This document shows, piece by piece, positions 54,472 to 64,000 of a DNA stretch of 64,000 bases. Location of the stretch: contig JARGXX010000086.1 of the NCBI GenBank assembly GCA_030374765.1, positions 372,001 to 436,000 of the forward strand. The letters are read 5' to 3'. The position numbers were made by a program, and so were the translations under genes. Position 1 is the stretch's first letter, and the number at the start of each line of letters is the position of its first letter. Source of the DNA: Agarophyton chilense. Its lineage: Eukaryota; Rhodophyta; Florideophyceae; Gracilariales; Gracilariaceae. The notes below the pieces were generated by a model. It had not been told where the DNA came from and ran no database searches. It saw only the letters and a list, made by a program, of their open reading frames with translations.

Positions 54472-55485
54472 ATGACGCCCACTCTGTTGCTTCCCGGCGC
54501 GCCGCCGCCACCGCGCCCTGTGTCGCCCACCGCTTGTCAGCCCGCCCGCAAGAGGATGAGGAGAAGCGCCCAAGCGCCGCACACCCGATATCATGTTGCC
54601 GGACCGGGACCTCCTCCTTCTCCTCCTTCTCCTCCTTCTCCTCCTTCTCCTCCTTCTCCTCCTTCATCGCCGCCGCGCCGTGTCGTACTACCGGACGAGC
54701 TGCTGGTGTGCATCCTGCGCTTCATCGACGACGCCACGCTGCTAGCGCGACTTCGCACCGTGTGCAAGCAATGGTGCCGCGTCATCGACACCACCCCCGC
54801 CGTATGGCGCACCGTCTCCTTCCGCGGCGCCCTGTTCGCGCGTCGCGTGGAGCGTCGTCGTGGACGTCGCTTGGCACTATCACCTCGCTGTGGATTGCCT
54901 GTCGTACAGTTGGCGGCGCGTGCTGGCAATGAATGCGCCCAGTTACTCAAACGCTTTCTCTTTGAACCACATACATTACGCGCTGTCACCATCGCACAGC
55001 CCGTTGCGTCCGCGCTCGTCGGCGGCGCCCCACTCTTGCAGTGGCGTCCGTTCTCACCCTGGCCGGATGGCGTGCCGCGCGTGGATGGCGTGTGGCTAGG
55101 TGTGCACGCCGCCCGATGGAGCGATGATATACCACCATCCACGCACATCGCGCACGCCGCCACAACGCCCACCCCAACCATGCCCACGCCAACCACCGTG
55201 GCGACGGTGACGAGACGCGCCCGAGCGTCCACATCCGCGTCTGCGTCGTCGCGTGCCGCGTCCTCTGCTGCGCGACTGCCCGGCGGCGCAGTGGTGGGCA
55301 TGATCCATGTGCGCGATGCCGTGTATTGTTCTCGCGCCACCGCGTCCAGCGCTCCGTGTTGGCTGTGGCGAATTGATCGTGCCGTGCGTCTTAGGCGTGC
55401 TGTGCGCTGCGCCGGATTCGTGGGGTTGTGGCCCATGTCCGCCTTTCTCAGCGACTTGGTGCTGCACGCCGCGCTTGCGCAGTAG
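54472..55485 (+). CDS. F-box protein
   Basis: 337 residues from the ATG at 54472 (context AACCATGA). After a Pro-rich leader with SPPSPPSPPS units coded by a 9-bp repeat (54611-54667), the F-box reads VVLPDELLVCILRFIDD, LLARLRTVCKQWCRVID and TPAVWRTVSF at about residues 64-105. F-box proteins bind Skp1 and bring substrates to the SCF ubiquitin ligase. Past the box there is no leucine-rich or Kelch repeat that I can recognise, so the substrate is unknown; the middle has Thr/Ala/Ser-rich low complexity and the last 60 residues (GGAVVGMIHVRDAVYC; CAGFVGLWPMSAFLSDLVLH) look ordered. Confidence 0.78.
   Translation: MTPTLLLPGAPPPPRPVSPTACQPARKRMRRSAQAPHTRYHVAGPGPPPSPPSPPSPPSPPSPPSSPPRRVVLPDELLVCILRFIDDATLLARLRTVCKQWCRVIDTTPAVWRTVSFRGALFARRVERRRGRRLALSPRCGLPVVQLAARAGNECAQLLKRFLFEPHTLRAVTIAQPVASALVGGAPLLQWRPFSPWPDGVPRVDGVWLGVHAARWSDDIPPSTHIAHAATTPTPTMPTPTTVATVTRRARASTSASASSRAASSAARLPGGAVVGMIHVRDAVYCSRATASSAPCWLWRIDRAVRLRRAVRCAGFVGLWPMSAFLSDLVLHAALAQ
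54611..54667. repeat. 9-bp tandem repeat, CCTCCTTCT unit
   Basis: About six copies, coding for Ser-Pro-Pro units in the F-box protein leader. Directly seen. Confidence 0.85.
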
Positions 55486-55715
55486 CGCGCGCTCAGCTTT
55501 GTTTTGCTTTGTTAACTCAACTGTGTAACCTGTCTGCCTGTCTTTCCTCCACCCCGCCCCTCTCCGACTCTCCCGCTCCCGCTCCCACTCGCCCCCCCCG
55601 TATGATTTCTCACAGAATGGTACAGCGCAATGCGCATTAACGTCCCCAACCCACATCCACCTCTGTGTGTTCATCCTCCGCTTCAACCCGTAAACAACAC
55701 AAGCTACACATTCTT
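55486..55715. other. Convergent 3' region
   Basis: A 230-bp gap between the stops of the F-box gene and the GT61 gene, C-rich near 55545-55600. It must hold both 3' ends. Confidence 0.4.
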
Positions 55716-57137
55716 TCACTGTGCACTCGCGCTGCTCCGGTCCGCATTGATCGCACCCTTCACATCCGCCACAATGCTCTTCACGTCCACCACCACGTTG
55801 CGGCTCTCGCGCCTCAGCGATCGCATCAACGACAGGTGGAAGTTGAGCCCGAATTCTTTCGCCAGACCCTCGTAATGTCTGCGCCACCCAATGTGCACCA
55901 CAGTCGTTCCTTTTCGGCAGTACATTATGTTTTGAAATCCGGCCCCATGCAGTCCGACAACCACGTCCGCAGCCCCAAACGTCTTGATTGTTTGCTGCAC
56001 CGACATTGCCGGTGGCACTACAATCACCTCGAATTCGTCCCCAAACTCCATCTCTATTGCGTCTCTCAGTTGGCCAAAGTTTTTTGCGCACCGCTGTTCG
56101 TGGCACGACCCGTCTAACCTTCGGGATCGCGCCCGCTCCATAAGCACTAGATAAGGCCGTTCTTTCCGCTCCTCTTCGTAAGCCTCCTTGCTCATGGCTG
56201 CATCTCGCAACACATTCGCAGTCACCACCGTGCTGTTAGAAACGCAGTTCCACTCTGCTCGGCACAGGAACAGTGGCGGCGGCTGCAGCACGATCGCTGC
56301 GTGAATCCACGTTGATTCCGTCAGCTTAATGGGCAAAAGTCGCCCCGATTCGATTCCCAACACCGATAGCAAACGCTCCGCCACTGAGCTTTCGTCAATC
56401 GCAATATATATCTGTGGTTCGGCGTCAAGCAGGGGGAAAAGATGTAGTAGGCGCGGCAGCAATTCGTAAACAACATGATGATACGTCACGCTGTGGTGAA
56501 ATCCCATCGCCAGCACAATTGGTAGCCGCTTCGGAGATCGCCCCAACGGTATTGCGTCATCTGTGTAGCGCACCCAGTCATTAATGCAACACCCGCCGCC
56601 CATGTCGTATATTATATTGGTGTTGGGCTCGTATACCGCGCCGGATGGTCCGATATACGCATTCTCGAAAACTGAGAGACACATTGGCGAAAGGTACGGC
56701 GCGTGTTTCGGAAGGTGTACAAGCGACGGCTCGCAAAACTCGTTGACCAGCGATTTCACTTGTTTATAGTCACCGTCCGCAAATGCATTGGTGAAGGTAC
56801 GCCCCTTCTGCGGCCAAACATTTCGCAGTGGACCCCTTGGCACGGCCAGCGCCTTCGACACCAGGTTGTGCAGTCGCTCTACGGCCTTTTCCGAGGCCTC
56901 CTGGCCAACCGAAGGCGGGCTTGTAAAGTGGTCGACGTAGAACGGTTGCCGCGCCAGTAGCGTGAGGGCGCCCTTCCAAGGGGCTCTTCGTAGCTTTGTG
57001 GTCGTGAAGAAAGAGAATCGATAAGTGACGAAAATCGACACCGAGCAGATAAGTATGCTGAGGAGCGCAACGATAAACGAAATAAAACGAGAGCTGAAAG
57101 CGCGTTGAGAAGCTCCACACCTTTGCAAGCAGTGCAT
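55716..57137 (-). CDS. GT61-family (DUF563) glycosyltransferase, type II membrane protein
   Basis: 473 residues. One hydrophobic segment near the N-terminus (FISFIVALLSILICSVSIFV, about 17-37) with a short basic lead is the layout of a Golgi type II membrane enzyme. The catalytic part ends in the GT61 signature: PYLVLMERARSRRL, the FGDEFEVIVVPP strand, TIKTFGAADVVVGLHGAG and FQNIMYCRKGTTVVHIG. Family members add xylose, arabinose or N-acetylglucosamine to cell-wall polysaccharides, N-glycans or EGF domains. The sugar and acceptor here are unknown; wall or matrix glycan synthesis is a reasonable guess for an alga. Several Cys pairs in the middle fit lumenal folding. Confidence 0.88.
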   Translation of the reverse strand: MHCLQRCGASQRAFSSRFISFIVALLSILICSVSIFVTYRFSFFTTTKLRRAPWKGALTLLARQPFYVDHFTSPPSVGQEASEKAVERLHNLVSKALAVPRGPLRNVWPQKGRTFTNAFADGDYKQVKSLVNEFCEPSLVHLPKHAPYLSPMCLSVFENAYIGPSGAVYEPNTNIIYDMGGGCCINDWVRYTDDAIPLGRSPKRLPIVLAMGFHHSVTYHHVVYELLPRLLHLFPLLDAEPQIYIAIDESSVAERLLSVLGIESGRLLPIKLTESTWIHAAIVLQPPPLFLCRAEWNCVSNSTVVTANVLRDAAMSKEAYEEERKERPYLVLMERARSRRLDGSCHEQRCAKNFGQLRDAIEMEFGDEFEVIVVPPAMSVQQTIKTFGAADVVVGLHGAGFQNIMYCRKGTTVVHIGWRRHYEGLAKEFGLNFHLSLMRSLRRESRNVVVDVKSIVADVKGAINADRSSASAQ

Positions 57138-58439
57138 TCTGTGGCACGAAAGGAAGCGGTAGGTCAGTACCGCGGACGAAAGAGCGAGTTTCTATTACAA
57201 GTAAATGAGTGCAAGAGCTGGAATGAACACACTCGCAGAAGTCAGAGGCGAGTTCTATGCGATGGAAGCATGGCCAGCGATGCAAGGCGGAAGGTGAAGC
57301 CGAAGGTGAACAGACAAGGTGGGGAAGACGCGGGGTGGATGCGATTGGTATTATTAAGTTTGAGGCGATGTGTTACAACAGTGTCGAGCCCGCAATCGTG
57401 CTTTCATTCAAGAGTCTTGTTGCCGCACAGCTAGTGCTTGCTTGTGGTGTTATTGCTCGACCGTGTTGGTTCGTGTTATTTGTCAGTGCCATGCGGTGGC
57501 ACACTACAGTATGCTTACAGCTGCGCTGAGATTGCCTTCAATTGAAGCCAGGGAGCAAATGTTTTTTCGTCGTGACTCGAGTCCGCATCTGCGCGAGTCT
57601 CGAATTTGGGAGTTGCCCCTCCGCGCAAGCGCACCTGTCTTGCGTCTGTTCACATCGACCGCCTAGCCAGAGTGTCTACATCGCACAGTTGAACCGTTCC
57701 GAGAGGCAGACGGTGCCGTCACTCGAGGCAAAGCCTCATCGAAAGCAACGCTCAGAGAATTCGAACGCCACAACATATTCCCCGCTCTGTTTCTATTATT
57801 TGATAATCTTGGCACCGCTGTATTCCTCCTTACTTTAACGTCAGCACTCGCTCGGCTAGGTCTACTCGGTTCCGTCTTGTGGCTGCAACCAATTTCCTAT
57901 CGTCCGCCGTGAAACCTTTTACAGGCGCTTGTTGCTCTAATACCGTAGCAAGGTGCCACCCAGTGCGATAACCTTACCTTCACACTCACATTGCTATCAC
58001 ATCAAGATACTAGAGCGTGCCTTCGCAAAAAATAGATTTGGTCTACACATGTCATGAGCTCATAAGCTCATGAGCTCCCATGCCAAGTCGCTGTTCGTTT
58101 GCAAGCCTGAGATGCCACATCTGAAACACGAGCTTTGAGTCTTTGATTTGGCCATTTCATATGATGCATCGCACTATCATCTCCTTTATTGTTGCGTATT
58201 ATACCAGTGTTGTTATTTGCAACGCACACAGTTCATTGAGGGCCCTGCTCACCCAAAGCAGATCATCATCTTAGCAAGATATCTGTCACGCCCTCAATAG
58301 AAGTGGGGCCTCACTGACTCGCTTGCTATTTGAAGCACGAACAATGCGCTGGGGCTGTACGGACGTTTCGGCCACTGCGCTTTGTTTCGACCACGCGTTC
58401 TAAACCACCGAAGAATCAGAAATCCTGACTGTGGACTTC
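57138..58439. other. Intergenic, no gene seen
   Basis: About 1.3 kb. A short near-palindromic patch, CATGAGCTCATAAGCTCATG (about 58051-58070), is present. No supported gene or RNA. Confidence 0.4.
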
Positions 58440-59135
58440 TTACTCTGCACGAAAACCGCTCTTAAACCCGCACCACCCCTTCCATGGGCCGCTACCACTC
58501 AAGGTAGTCATTACGTCCGCCATGATTCCGTCAGTTCCAACAACCTCTTTTACTTTTGTCTCAGCGACATTCGCGATTTCTTCAACGATTAAAGCAGCAG
58601 ATAGCGCTTTGTTATCGTCCGTCCACTCCCCCTCTTGGTCGGAAATGAACTGAACCACGTTGGCGATGGTTTCTATCCCATATCGTTGAGCCAAGTGAAA
58701 TGCTAATCCATTTTCCAAAGCCAATTCTCGCACGTAGGGATGCACTTTGCTTTGATTGTGCAATGCGTCTTCACTTTTCTGCACTTGCCAATGGTGCGAG
58801 ACAGAAGACGCTGTGGTGTATCGGGCATGTAGCAGAGCAGTGAAGAATATTTCCACCTCTGCGCGAGACCGCGGTAGTCGAAGACCCTCTGCACGTGCAC
58901 CTACTGAAGGTCAGCGTTAATCTCATGTTTTAAATGTGAAAGTGAATGTCTTACCATATAGTTTTGAATATTCTTTGAGTTTTACATTTGAATTGGCAGA
59001 AACATCCTCCCAAGAGAGATCTTCGATGACTGGTATACCGAGTTGATACAATTTCATCAATTGCGAATGACTTAGCTCGGCCGTAGGAGTGTACCGAACT
59101 GGAACTTCAATGTGCGTGGGGTACGGGGAGGACAT
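58440..59135 (-). CDS. Two-exon protein of unknown function
   Basis: Exon 1 is 58955-59135 and exon 2 is 58440-58903, joined across a 51-bp intron that starts GTAAGA and ends TTCAG. The splice keeps the frame, giving 214 residues. The N-terminus (MSSPYPTHIEVPVRYTPTAE) is followed by LSHSQLMKLYQLGIPVIEDL, then across the splice SKLYVGARAEGLRLPRSRAE, and an all-helical second half with VHPYVRELALENGLAFHLAQ, RYGIETIANVVQFISDQEG and a Gly-rich tail. I recognise no family. An acceptor three bases later (CAGTAG) would also keep the frame and drop one residue. No targeting signal seen. Confidence 0.65.
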
Positions 59136-60465
59136 TTTCTCAGTACCAACTGTTGGTGATCGGGCCGAAGAACAGATCGCTAAGTCGCGAATGGAAGAGC
59201 AAAGGAGCTGTTGGCTATTTTCATGATGAGGACTCGGTGAGCTCTTTTTTTTGTCTCAGAGAAAAAGCTTTTCGTTTAGATTGTACTTTTCCGTTGGTGC
59301 ATGCACATGCTCTACGAAGAGAAAAATGTGCTTGGTTTTGATTCGCTTCATAGCCGAGGAGTAGTTTATCCACCCTTGCATGATCACACTATCAGTGTCC
59401 GTTTTGAATGTAAACAGTCCTCAGAATGTCAATCCTGCGCCTAACAGAGGACCGCAATCGTTTTGAGTATTTATTGAACATATGTACTTGTGTAGAGCAT
59501 ATCCATGGAGAAAAGATGACATGCAGTTGTGCATCTTCGGTCTCAGCGTACTGTATTTATCACCCTGCTGAGTCAATCAACACCCTCTCACAGCGAAAAC
59601 TGAATCAACGTAACGAGATACTTCAGGTTTCAGCGCAAGCTCGTGCCTATTTCTGGCGGCAAGATCACGGAGATGTCTCAAAGTCTCTTCACACTGTATT
59701 CCTCGTGTTCGCCTTGCTCGTCAAACAAAACCAGTTTCGACACAGACGAAATGTAAGAGCATTCGCACGCCCAATCTCTTTGCAGCCATGCCTGAGACCG
59801 CCGAGGCCTCTAGAGTCCACGGGGTCGACCCGACAACTATCTAGTCGTTTTGTCCAGTGACGAGCCTATCTATAAAACGTTGAATGTCTCATACATACCA
59901 GCACATTTCACGATTTTCGGCCCATCTCTGCTAGCTGGCCTCTACCTAGAGCGATGTAAATATCGCAACATTTTTGCCATACAAAAACCAAAAACCAGGA
60001 AATATCCACGAATGGTTGTCCGATGGAGTCCTGCATGTATGTTAAGATATCGCATGATTCGTGCACCTCACAGCGCGTCTAAAGCTCGTCGAGAGCGTGA
60101 AAATCCGAACTTTGCCAATAAAAAACCGCAGCGGCCAATCAAAACCGCAGGAGCCAATCAAAACCGCAGGGTACCGAGCGCCTGCCAGGAGTGCATGACT
60201 GGCTGGCGCAAGAATCTTTAACGAGAAAAACGTCTCAGATCGTTCAAAATCGATGTCAGGATCATACGCAATTCACCGCATTAGTCAAGTAGTTTTCCCG
60301 TCTAGAGAACTGCCTCCGCATAGCCTCAACGTAGGTACGGCTTTCTAAAACTTGTTCGTTCCTTGTTTCTTCTTAAGAAAGGGACCTTCTGTCGCGTGTC
60401 ATAGGTTTTTTGCACCACGTTAAGAACTCACTGCTTCCACAGCATCGCGGGTTCATTTTGTATAC
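59136..60465. promoter_or_regulatory. Divergent promoter region with CCAAT repeats
   Basis: About 1.3 kb between divergent genes. At 60122-60171 a 19-bp unit (AAAACCGCAGGAGCCAATC) is repeated about two and a half times, each copy with a CCAAT box, some 300 bp upstream of the MsrA start. It may serve MsrA transcription; this is inference. The other short frames look random. Confidence 0.4.
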
Positions 60466-61521
60466 ATGATGCAAACAACCTTCGTGCAGTCAGTTCCGTT
60501 CACTGTTCGACCTCTTCGTCGCGCAATAAGTCCGTTGAGCCCACGGAAACACTTTGTGCTAGCTGCAATGGGCCCCTTCGTCTGGTTTCAGAATTTGGTT
60601 AGAGCCACATCTACTGCCAAGTCAATGACAGCTACTCCAATCGCACCACCATCAAAGCACGTTGTGCTGAGTACTCCTATTGCTCCGCCCCCGGGAGGGT
60701 GGGAGCCTCCCCTCCAGGAAGCTATGTTTGGACTAGGATGGTATGTTCGGAAGCGCCTGTGAGATTTTACGTCAAAACGCACACTAACGAAGCCTTTCCA
60801 TAGCTTCTGGGGCGCTGAAAGGAAATTCTGGCAAACAGAAGGAGTATACACGACCAGTGTTGGCTACGCAGGTGGAGAAACAGAGTTTCCTACGTACAGG
60901 CAAGTTTGCAGCGGTCGGACCGGCCATGCTGAGGTAAGTTACCACTGATGAACCGCACTCAGCGAACTCTACGTATCTTGAATTTTCCGAAGATGCTAAT
61001 AGCGCTATTAGGTTGTCAATCTCGTGTACGATACTTCAAAAACTTCTTATGAGGATGTTCTGAATGTGTTTTGGGAGACTCATGACCCAACTCAGAAGAA
61101 CAGGCAAGGTAACGATGTGGGCACACAATATCGTATGTTCTTTTCGATCCTCAGACCGCGTGTTCTCTGTTCAGGAGACAACCTCTAACCGACGTTTGTT
61201 TCACGTTTTCAAGGTTCTGTAATCTACTACTACAACGAGGAACAAAGAAAGGCTGCCGAGGAGACTCGAAACCATTTCAACACCATACTCAAAGAGGCTG
61301 GTCGCAATGGCATAGCCACTGAGATCCAACCGGCCCCGCAGTACTTCTATGCTGAAGAATACCGTAAGTCAATCACGAATAATCTATTACCGCTTGTATG
61401 ATTATGCTGACGTTTATGACTTTGTCTTTCTTCACCTGAAGACCAACAATACTTGCACAAAAACCCCATGGGCTACTGCGGTCTTGGTGGCACGGGGTTG
61501 TATAAGCCTCGAAAGAACTGA
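60466..61521 (+). CDS. MSRA: Peptide methionine sulfoxide reductase A, five exons
   Basis: Exons 60466-60740, 60804-60933, 61012-61132, 61214-61363 and 61442-61521 join to a 251-residue protein; the four introns (63-81 bp) start GTATG or GTAAG and end AG. Family blocks: [13 protein letters not shown] with the catalytic Cys, formed across the first splice; [29 protein letters not shown] across the second; [20 protein letters not shown] across the third; [20 protein letters not shown] across the fourth. MsrA reduces methionine-S-sulfoxide in proteins and protects against oxidative damage. About 85 residues precede the catalytic domain, with an [13 protein letters not shown] stretch that looks like an organelle leader, probably plastid. 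The second Met at 60469 is equally good. It is the most intron-rich gene in the window. Confidence 0.95.
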
Positions 61522-61845
61522 GGAAGTAGGAGTCCCAGTGACGTCGAAAATTAATACAACGGCACACGAAGGGGACATCGTAATTATACACTTCTCAAGC
61601 TGCTTAAGTGCTTTCAATATGCCCCAGATATGCACAGCATTCGAAACGGGGCCGAGTAAATACGACACAGAGAACATCTCTCGTTCTGCGTACATTCCTT
61701 GCAACCAATATCCATTTACTGATACTCTCATGACTTCAACGCGACAGGAGGGTATTGTTTATGTTTGCTCATCCTACCCCCCTCTTTTCTTTTCGTAGAG
61801 GTTTCGGGGATATTTGAACGCTGCGAAGAATTTTGAGACCCTCCT

Positions 61846-62220
61846 TTATCTTTGCATTGCGTTAGTAATTTGTCCCTGCGCTCGATTTTGATCCGCTTCT
61901 TGGGCCTTCTGACCGTGCAACAGCACTTGTGACGTTACACCTCCTGGCACCATTACTGTACCTAATCGAAATGAGCGACCGAAAGGTTTGTCAATCTCTC
62001 GGGTGACATCTGATGCGTTAACCAAGATGATGTTACCTTGTTTGTCATAACAGTCGAGTCTTCCTTCAATCAAACGTCCATCATTCAACGCAACCAACAA
62101 AAGCCGATTCATACATGACTCAACTACCCGTAGATGGTTTACCGGTCTCTCGTCGCCCATGCTCTCAGGGTGTCTTCCGTGACGGCCATTTGTCAAGCCA
62201 TCATCAGCAGTTGCATGCAT
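61846..62220 (-). CDS. LSMD1/NAA38-like Sm-fold protein
   Basis: 124 residues. The Sm1 part reads MNRLLLVALNDGRLIEGRL followed by CYDKQGNIILVNASDV, and the Sm2 part RLGTVMVPGGVTSQVLLHG. The length of the loop between them and the RLGTVMVPG form of Sm2 resemble LSMD1 (Naa38), an auxiliary subunit of the NatC N-terminal acetyltransferase, more than canonical LSm1-8. A ring-forming LSm role in RNA decay or splicing cannot be excluded. The N-terminal 35 residues and C-terminal 15 are hydrophilic tails. It lies tail-to-tail with MsrA, about 325 bp apart. Confidence 0.75.
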   Translation of the reverse strand: MHATADDGLTNGRHGRHPESMGDERPVNHLRVVESCMNRLLLVALNDGRLIEGRLDCYDKQGNIILVNASDVTREIDKPFGRSFRLGTVMVPGGVTSQVLLHGQKAQEADQNRAQGQITNAMQR

Positions 62221-62907
62221 TTTGTACGAGATTTGATAAATCTATTCGCATCCTTTACTTCCAAACTCAAAAGGTCAGCTCTGTTTTGCTATCTTGTCTC
62301 CCTGACCTTTCAAGACGTCAATGCGCACGGATGGACCACGGAAGGTTCGAAGCAGCAGCGTGGCCAAAGAAGGAAACAAATTGAGAGGCACAAATTAAAA
62401 AGCGCCTGGTCTCACAATTGCCAAATCCAATTTCCATAGTGCCATCGCTCCGTGTACACGTAGCGTGCACAGATAGAGACCTTCAGGCTCGTTCTTAACA
62501 AGCATGTTCATGTATGAACGCGTGACGGCATCTTATTGGTCAAATGGAGGTTTTCTTAAAACGAGAGAACTGACCCTATCGGTTCCCTATGCTACGACTT
62601 TGTAATTTTTTTTCCCTCCTTGAATTATTCCCCGCCACTTGGCTTCATCCCGGCCAGGTATTTAAAACCTTGGACAGCTCCAGTTCCATTGTGCTCCACT
62701 TTCTGCGCTGTTTGGAAGCAAAACAATATTGGCTACCCACCTTCCATTTCATTCGAATAGAGTTCACTAATATTCATACGTTCCCTTGTGCGTCGGCGAC
62801 GCGCCTGCGCAGTTCACCGTCGTATTTGTTCCGAATATACGCTTCGACATGTCTGAACAACAACAACAGTAGCCTCCATCTCTACACCAACCCCCCATTA
62901 ACAATAA
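62221..62907. other. Intergenic, no gene seen
   Basis: About 690 bp upstream of both the Sm-protein gene and the broken coding region to the right. Nothing specific recognised. Confidence 0.35.
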
Positions 62908-63981
62908 TGCCACCTATCCCGCGCCAATACTTCCAAATTTTCTGCGACGCAGTCCTCGCAAACACTCTTCCTCGCAAACAACCATCCCTTCGAACCAAGA
63001 TGTGTTGTTTGTGTCACCTGCCCAGAACCGCCAGCACTTCTACCTAGCCACATTCGCTATAAATTCTCAAACCTCTCATCTCCCACTACATTCTAAGAGT
63101 ATCAAATGGCTGACGGCAATATATACCTATCTACTTTCCTGTAATGTAACTGCACTTAGGAAATACAACAAGGCCCTTTCGCTCAAAGTCAGGCACCGCA
63201 CTAAATCTGAGTTGGTAGGACGTCTGGTTTTATTTTTCTACGTCGAGGTTATGAAAGGAAAGAATTTGGAAACTTCTCTGGATGACAGACAAGAGTTTTC
63301 AGAATTTAGAGATTGGCGGACGACCACGATATCTCGTTGTGCAAAAATGGAGGATTTGACTGTCATTCAGGACTTTATAAGCTCAGTATCCGTTCGGAAG
63401 GGTAAGGCTATGACCGAAGTGCTTCGCAGAGGGGAGATTCGCCGTAGGGGATTTAATGAAGAACCTACACCCGCAGGCGTTGCCAACGATACTTTTGATG
63501 CCCAGATCAACACACTCCCTTGTTCTCTCTGAACGAATTTGCGCGTTTGTCAGTACTTCTACGTGTCGATGAACGTGCTAGTGTCGCCCTAACTACTGCA
63601 ATAGGATCAGAACTTTCGAGGGCCCAACTGGATGCAAATGTTTCCCGGGATCCGTTTTGCACTATTGTCAAGAACCTATTTAACGACATAAGGGTTGAAA
63701 TAAGAGAAAGCTTTGTTGGTCGAGTGGATGGAATGGACTCCAATCGATACCCTCTAGCTTTCAGGCCTGTTTCTATTCTTCGGAATCAGTTTTATAATGT
63801 CAAGAAAATGCTCAAACCTGTCTGCGATAGATGGTCGTCGTCTGGCCAGAACGATGTGTCACGGATTACCCATTTTTTGAAGTGTGCGAGAAGTGGAGAT
63901 CTAACAGCAGATTCGAAGCGTGTGTTTATTCTTTTACTGTTTGTCGAGTTGTTACTCCCTTGGAAGACACCCACCTACTGA
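62908..63981 (+). pseudogene. Broken coding region of an unrecognised family
   Basis: Three consecutive plus-strand stretches with strongly protein-like content lie in different frames: 62908-63000 (IPRQYFQIFCDAVLANTLPR), about 63002-63532 (VSPAQNRQHFYLATFAINSQ; RTKSELVGRLVLFFYVEVMK; FSEFRDWRTTTISRCAKMED) and about 63520-63981 (FSLNEFARLSVLLRVDERAS; DPFCTIVKNLFNDIRVEIRE). The changes of frame near 63.0 kb and 63.52 kb have no GT-AG intron at them, so frameshifts in a host gene copy or multicopy family member are the likeliest cause. A sequencing or assembly error is the alternative. Function unknown. Confidence 0.45.
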
Positions 63982-64000
63982 GGAACGCATCTAAATTAAT

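Noticed and set aside
54591-56106. Long minus-strand frames opposite the F-box gene
   Set aside because: No recognisable domain, and they overlap a frame with a clear F-box; typical GC-rich shadows.
1-64000. tRNA, rRNA or CRISPR arrays
   Set aside because: I looked for B-box-like GGTTCRANNCC with matching arms and for regularly spaced direct repeats and found none that hold up.

Overview
The window looks like nuclear DNA of a unicellular photosynthetic eukaryote, most likely a red alga or a close algal relative. The evidence is a CbbY-type xulose-bisphosphate (XuBP) phosphatase with a plastid-type leader, a SHAQKYF-class MYB factor, plant/alga-style GT61 and UGT glycosyltransferases, Nup54, TIPIN/Swi3, TMX2 and a U/P-type cyclin. 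Most genes are one uninterrupted frame, but two (58.4-59.1 kb and the MsrA gene at 60.5-61.5 kb) have short GT-AG introns of about 50-80 bp. The lineage is inferred from gene content only.

Region 1, 1-14.7 kb, is a nest of transposable elements. At the left edge is the gag end of a Ty1/copia-like element on the minus strand, with a probable LTR and a copia-style half-tRNA primer site. To its right lies a broken Tc1/mariner-type DNA transposon whose two halves (about 1.44-1.79 kb and 13.88-14.72 kb) are split by a ~12.1 kb Ty3/gypsy chromovirus on the minus strand. One LTR of the chromovirus is itself split by an 890-bp segment that has the form of a solo LTR (TG...CA, 5-bp target duplication). 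The chromovirus also has a ~2.2 kb antisense coding-like region between pol and its 3' LTR. A short interrupted dyad, ACC(N4-6)GGT, is repeated about once per 125 bp through it. That dyad is the strongest unexplained signal in the window.

Region 2, 14.7-21 kb, holds one unrecognised basic protein gene and worn remains of non-LTR retrotransposons. Region 3, 21-29.7 kb, is a gene-dense block: an armadillo-like protein, a small proline/histidine-rich protein, a CDCA7-like zinc-finger protein, CbbY (divergent from the zinc-finger gene across a CG-rich promoter), TMX2, and a large multipass membrane protein. Region 4, 31-41 kb, holds a small probable organellar basic protein, an Arg/Ser/Gly-rich protein, a Maf nucleotide pyrophosphatase, TIPIN/Swi3, a probable plastid membrane protein and the MYB factor. 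Region 5, 44-50 kb, holds Nup54 and a CrtX/MGT-like glycosyltransferase. Region 6, 52-64 kb, holds a U/P-type cyclin, an F-box protein, a GT61 glycosyltransferase, a two-exon unknown protein, five-exon MsrA, an LSMD1/NAA38-like Sm protein and a broken unknown coding region at the right edge.

Several genes (23.1-26 kb, 40-41.1 kb, 52.2-57.1 kb) sit in GC-rich islands and encode long Ala/Pro/His/Ser runs. The intergenic stretches between them are AT-richer and mostly featureless. I saw no tRNA, rRNA or CRISPR array.
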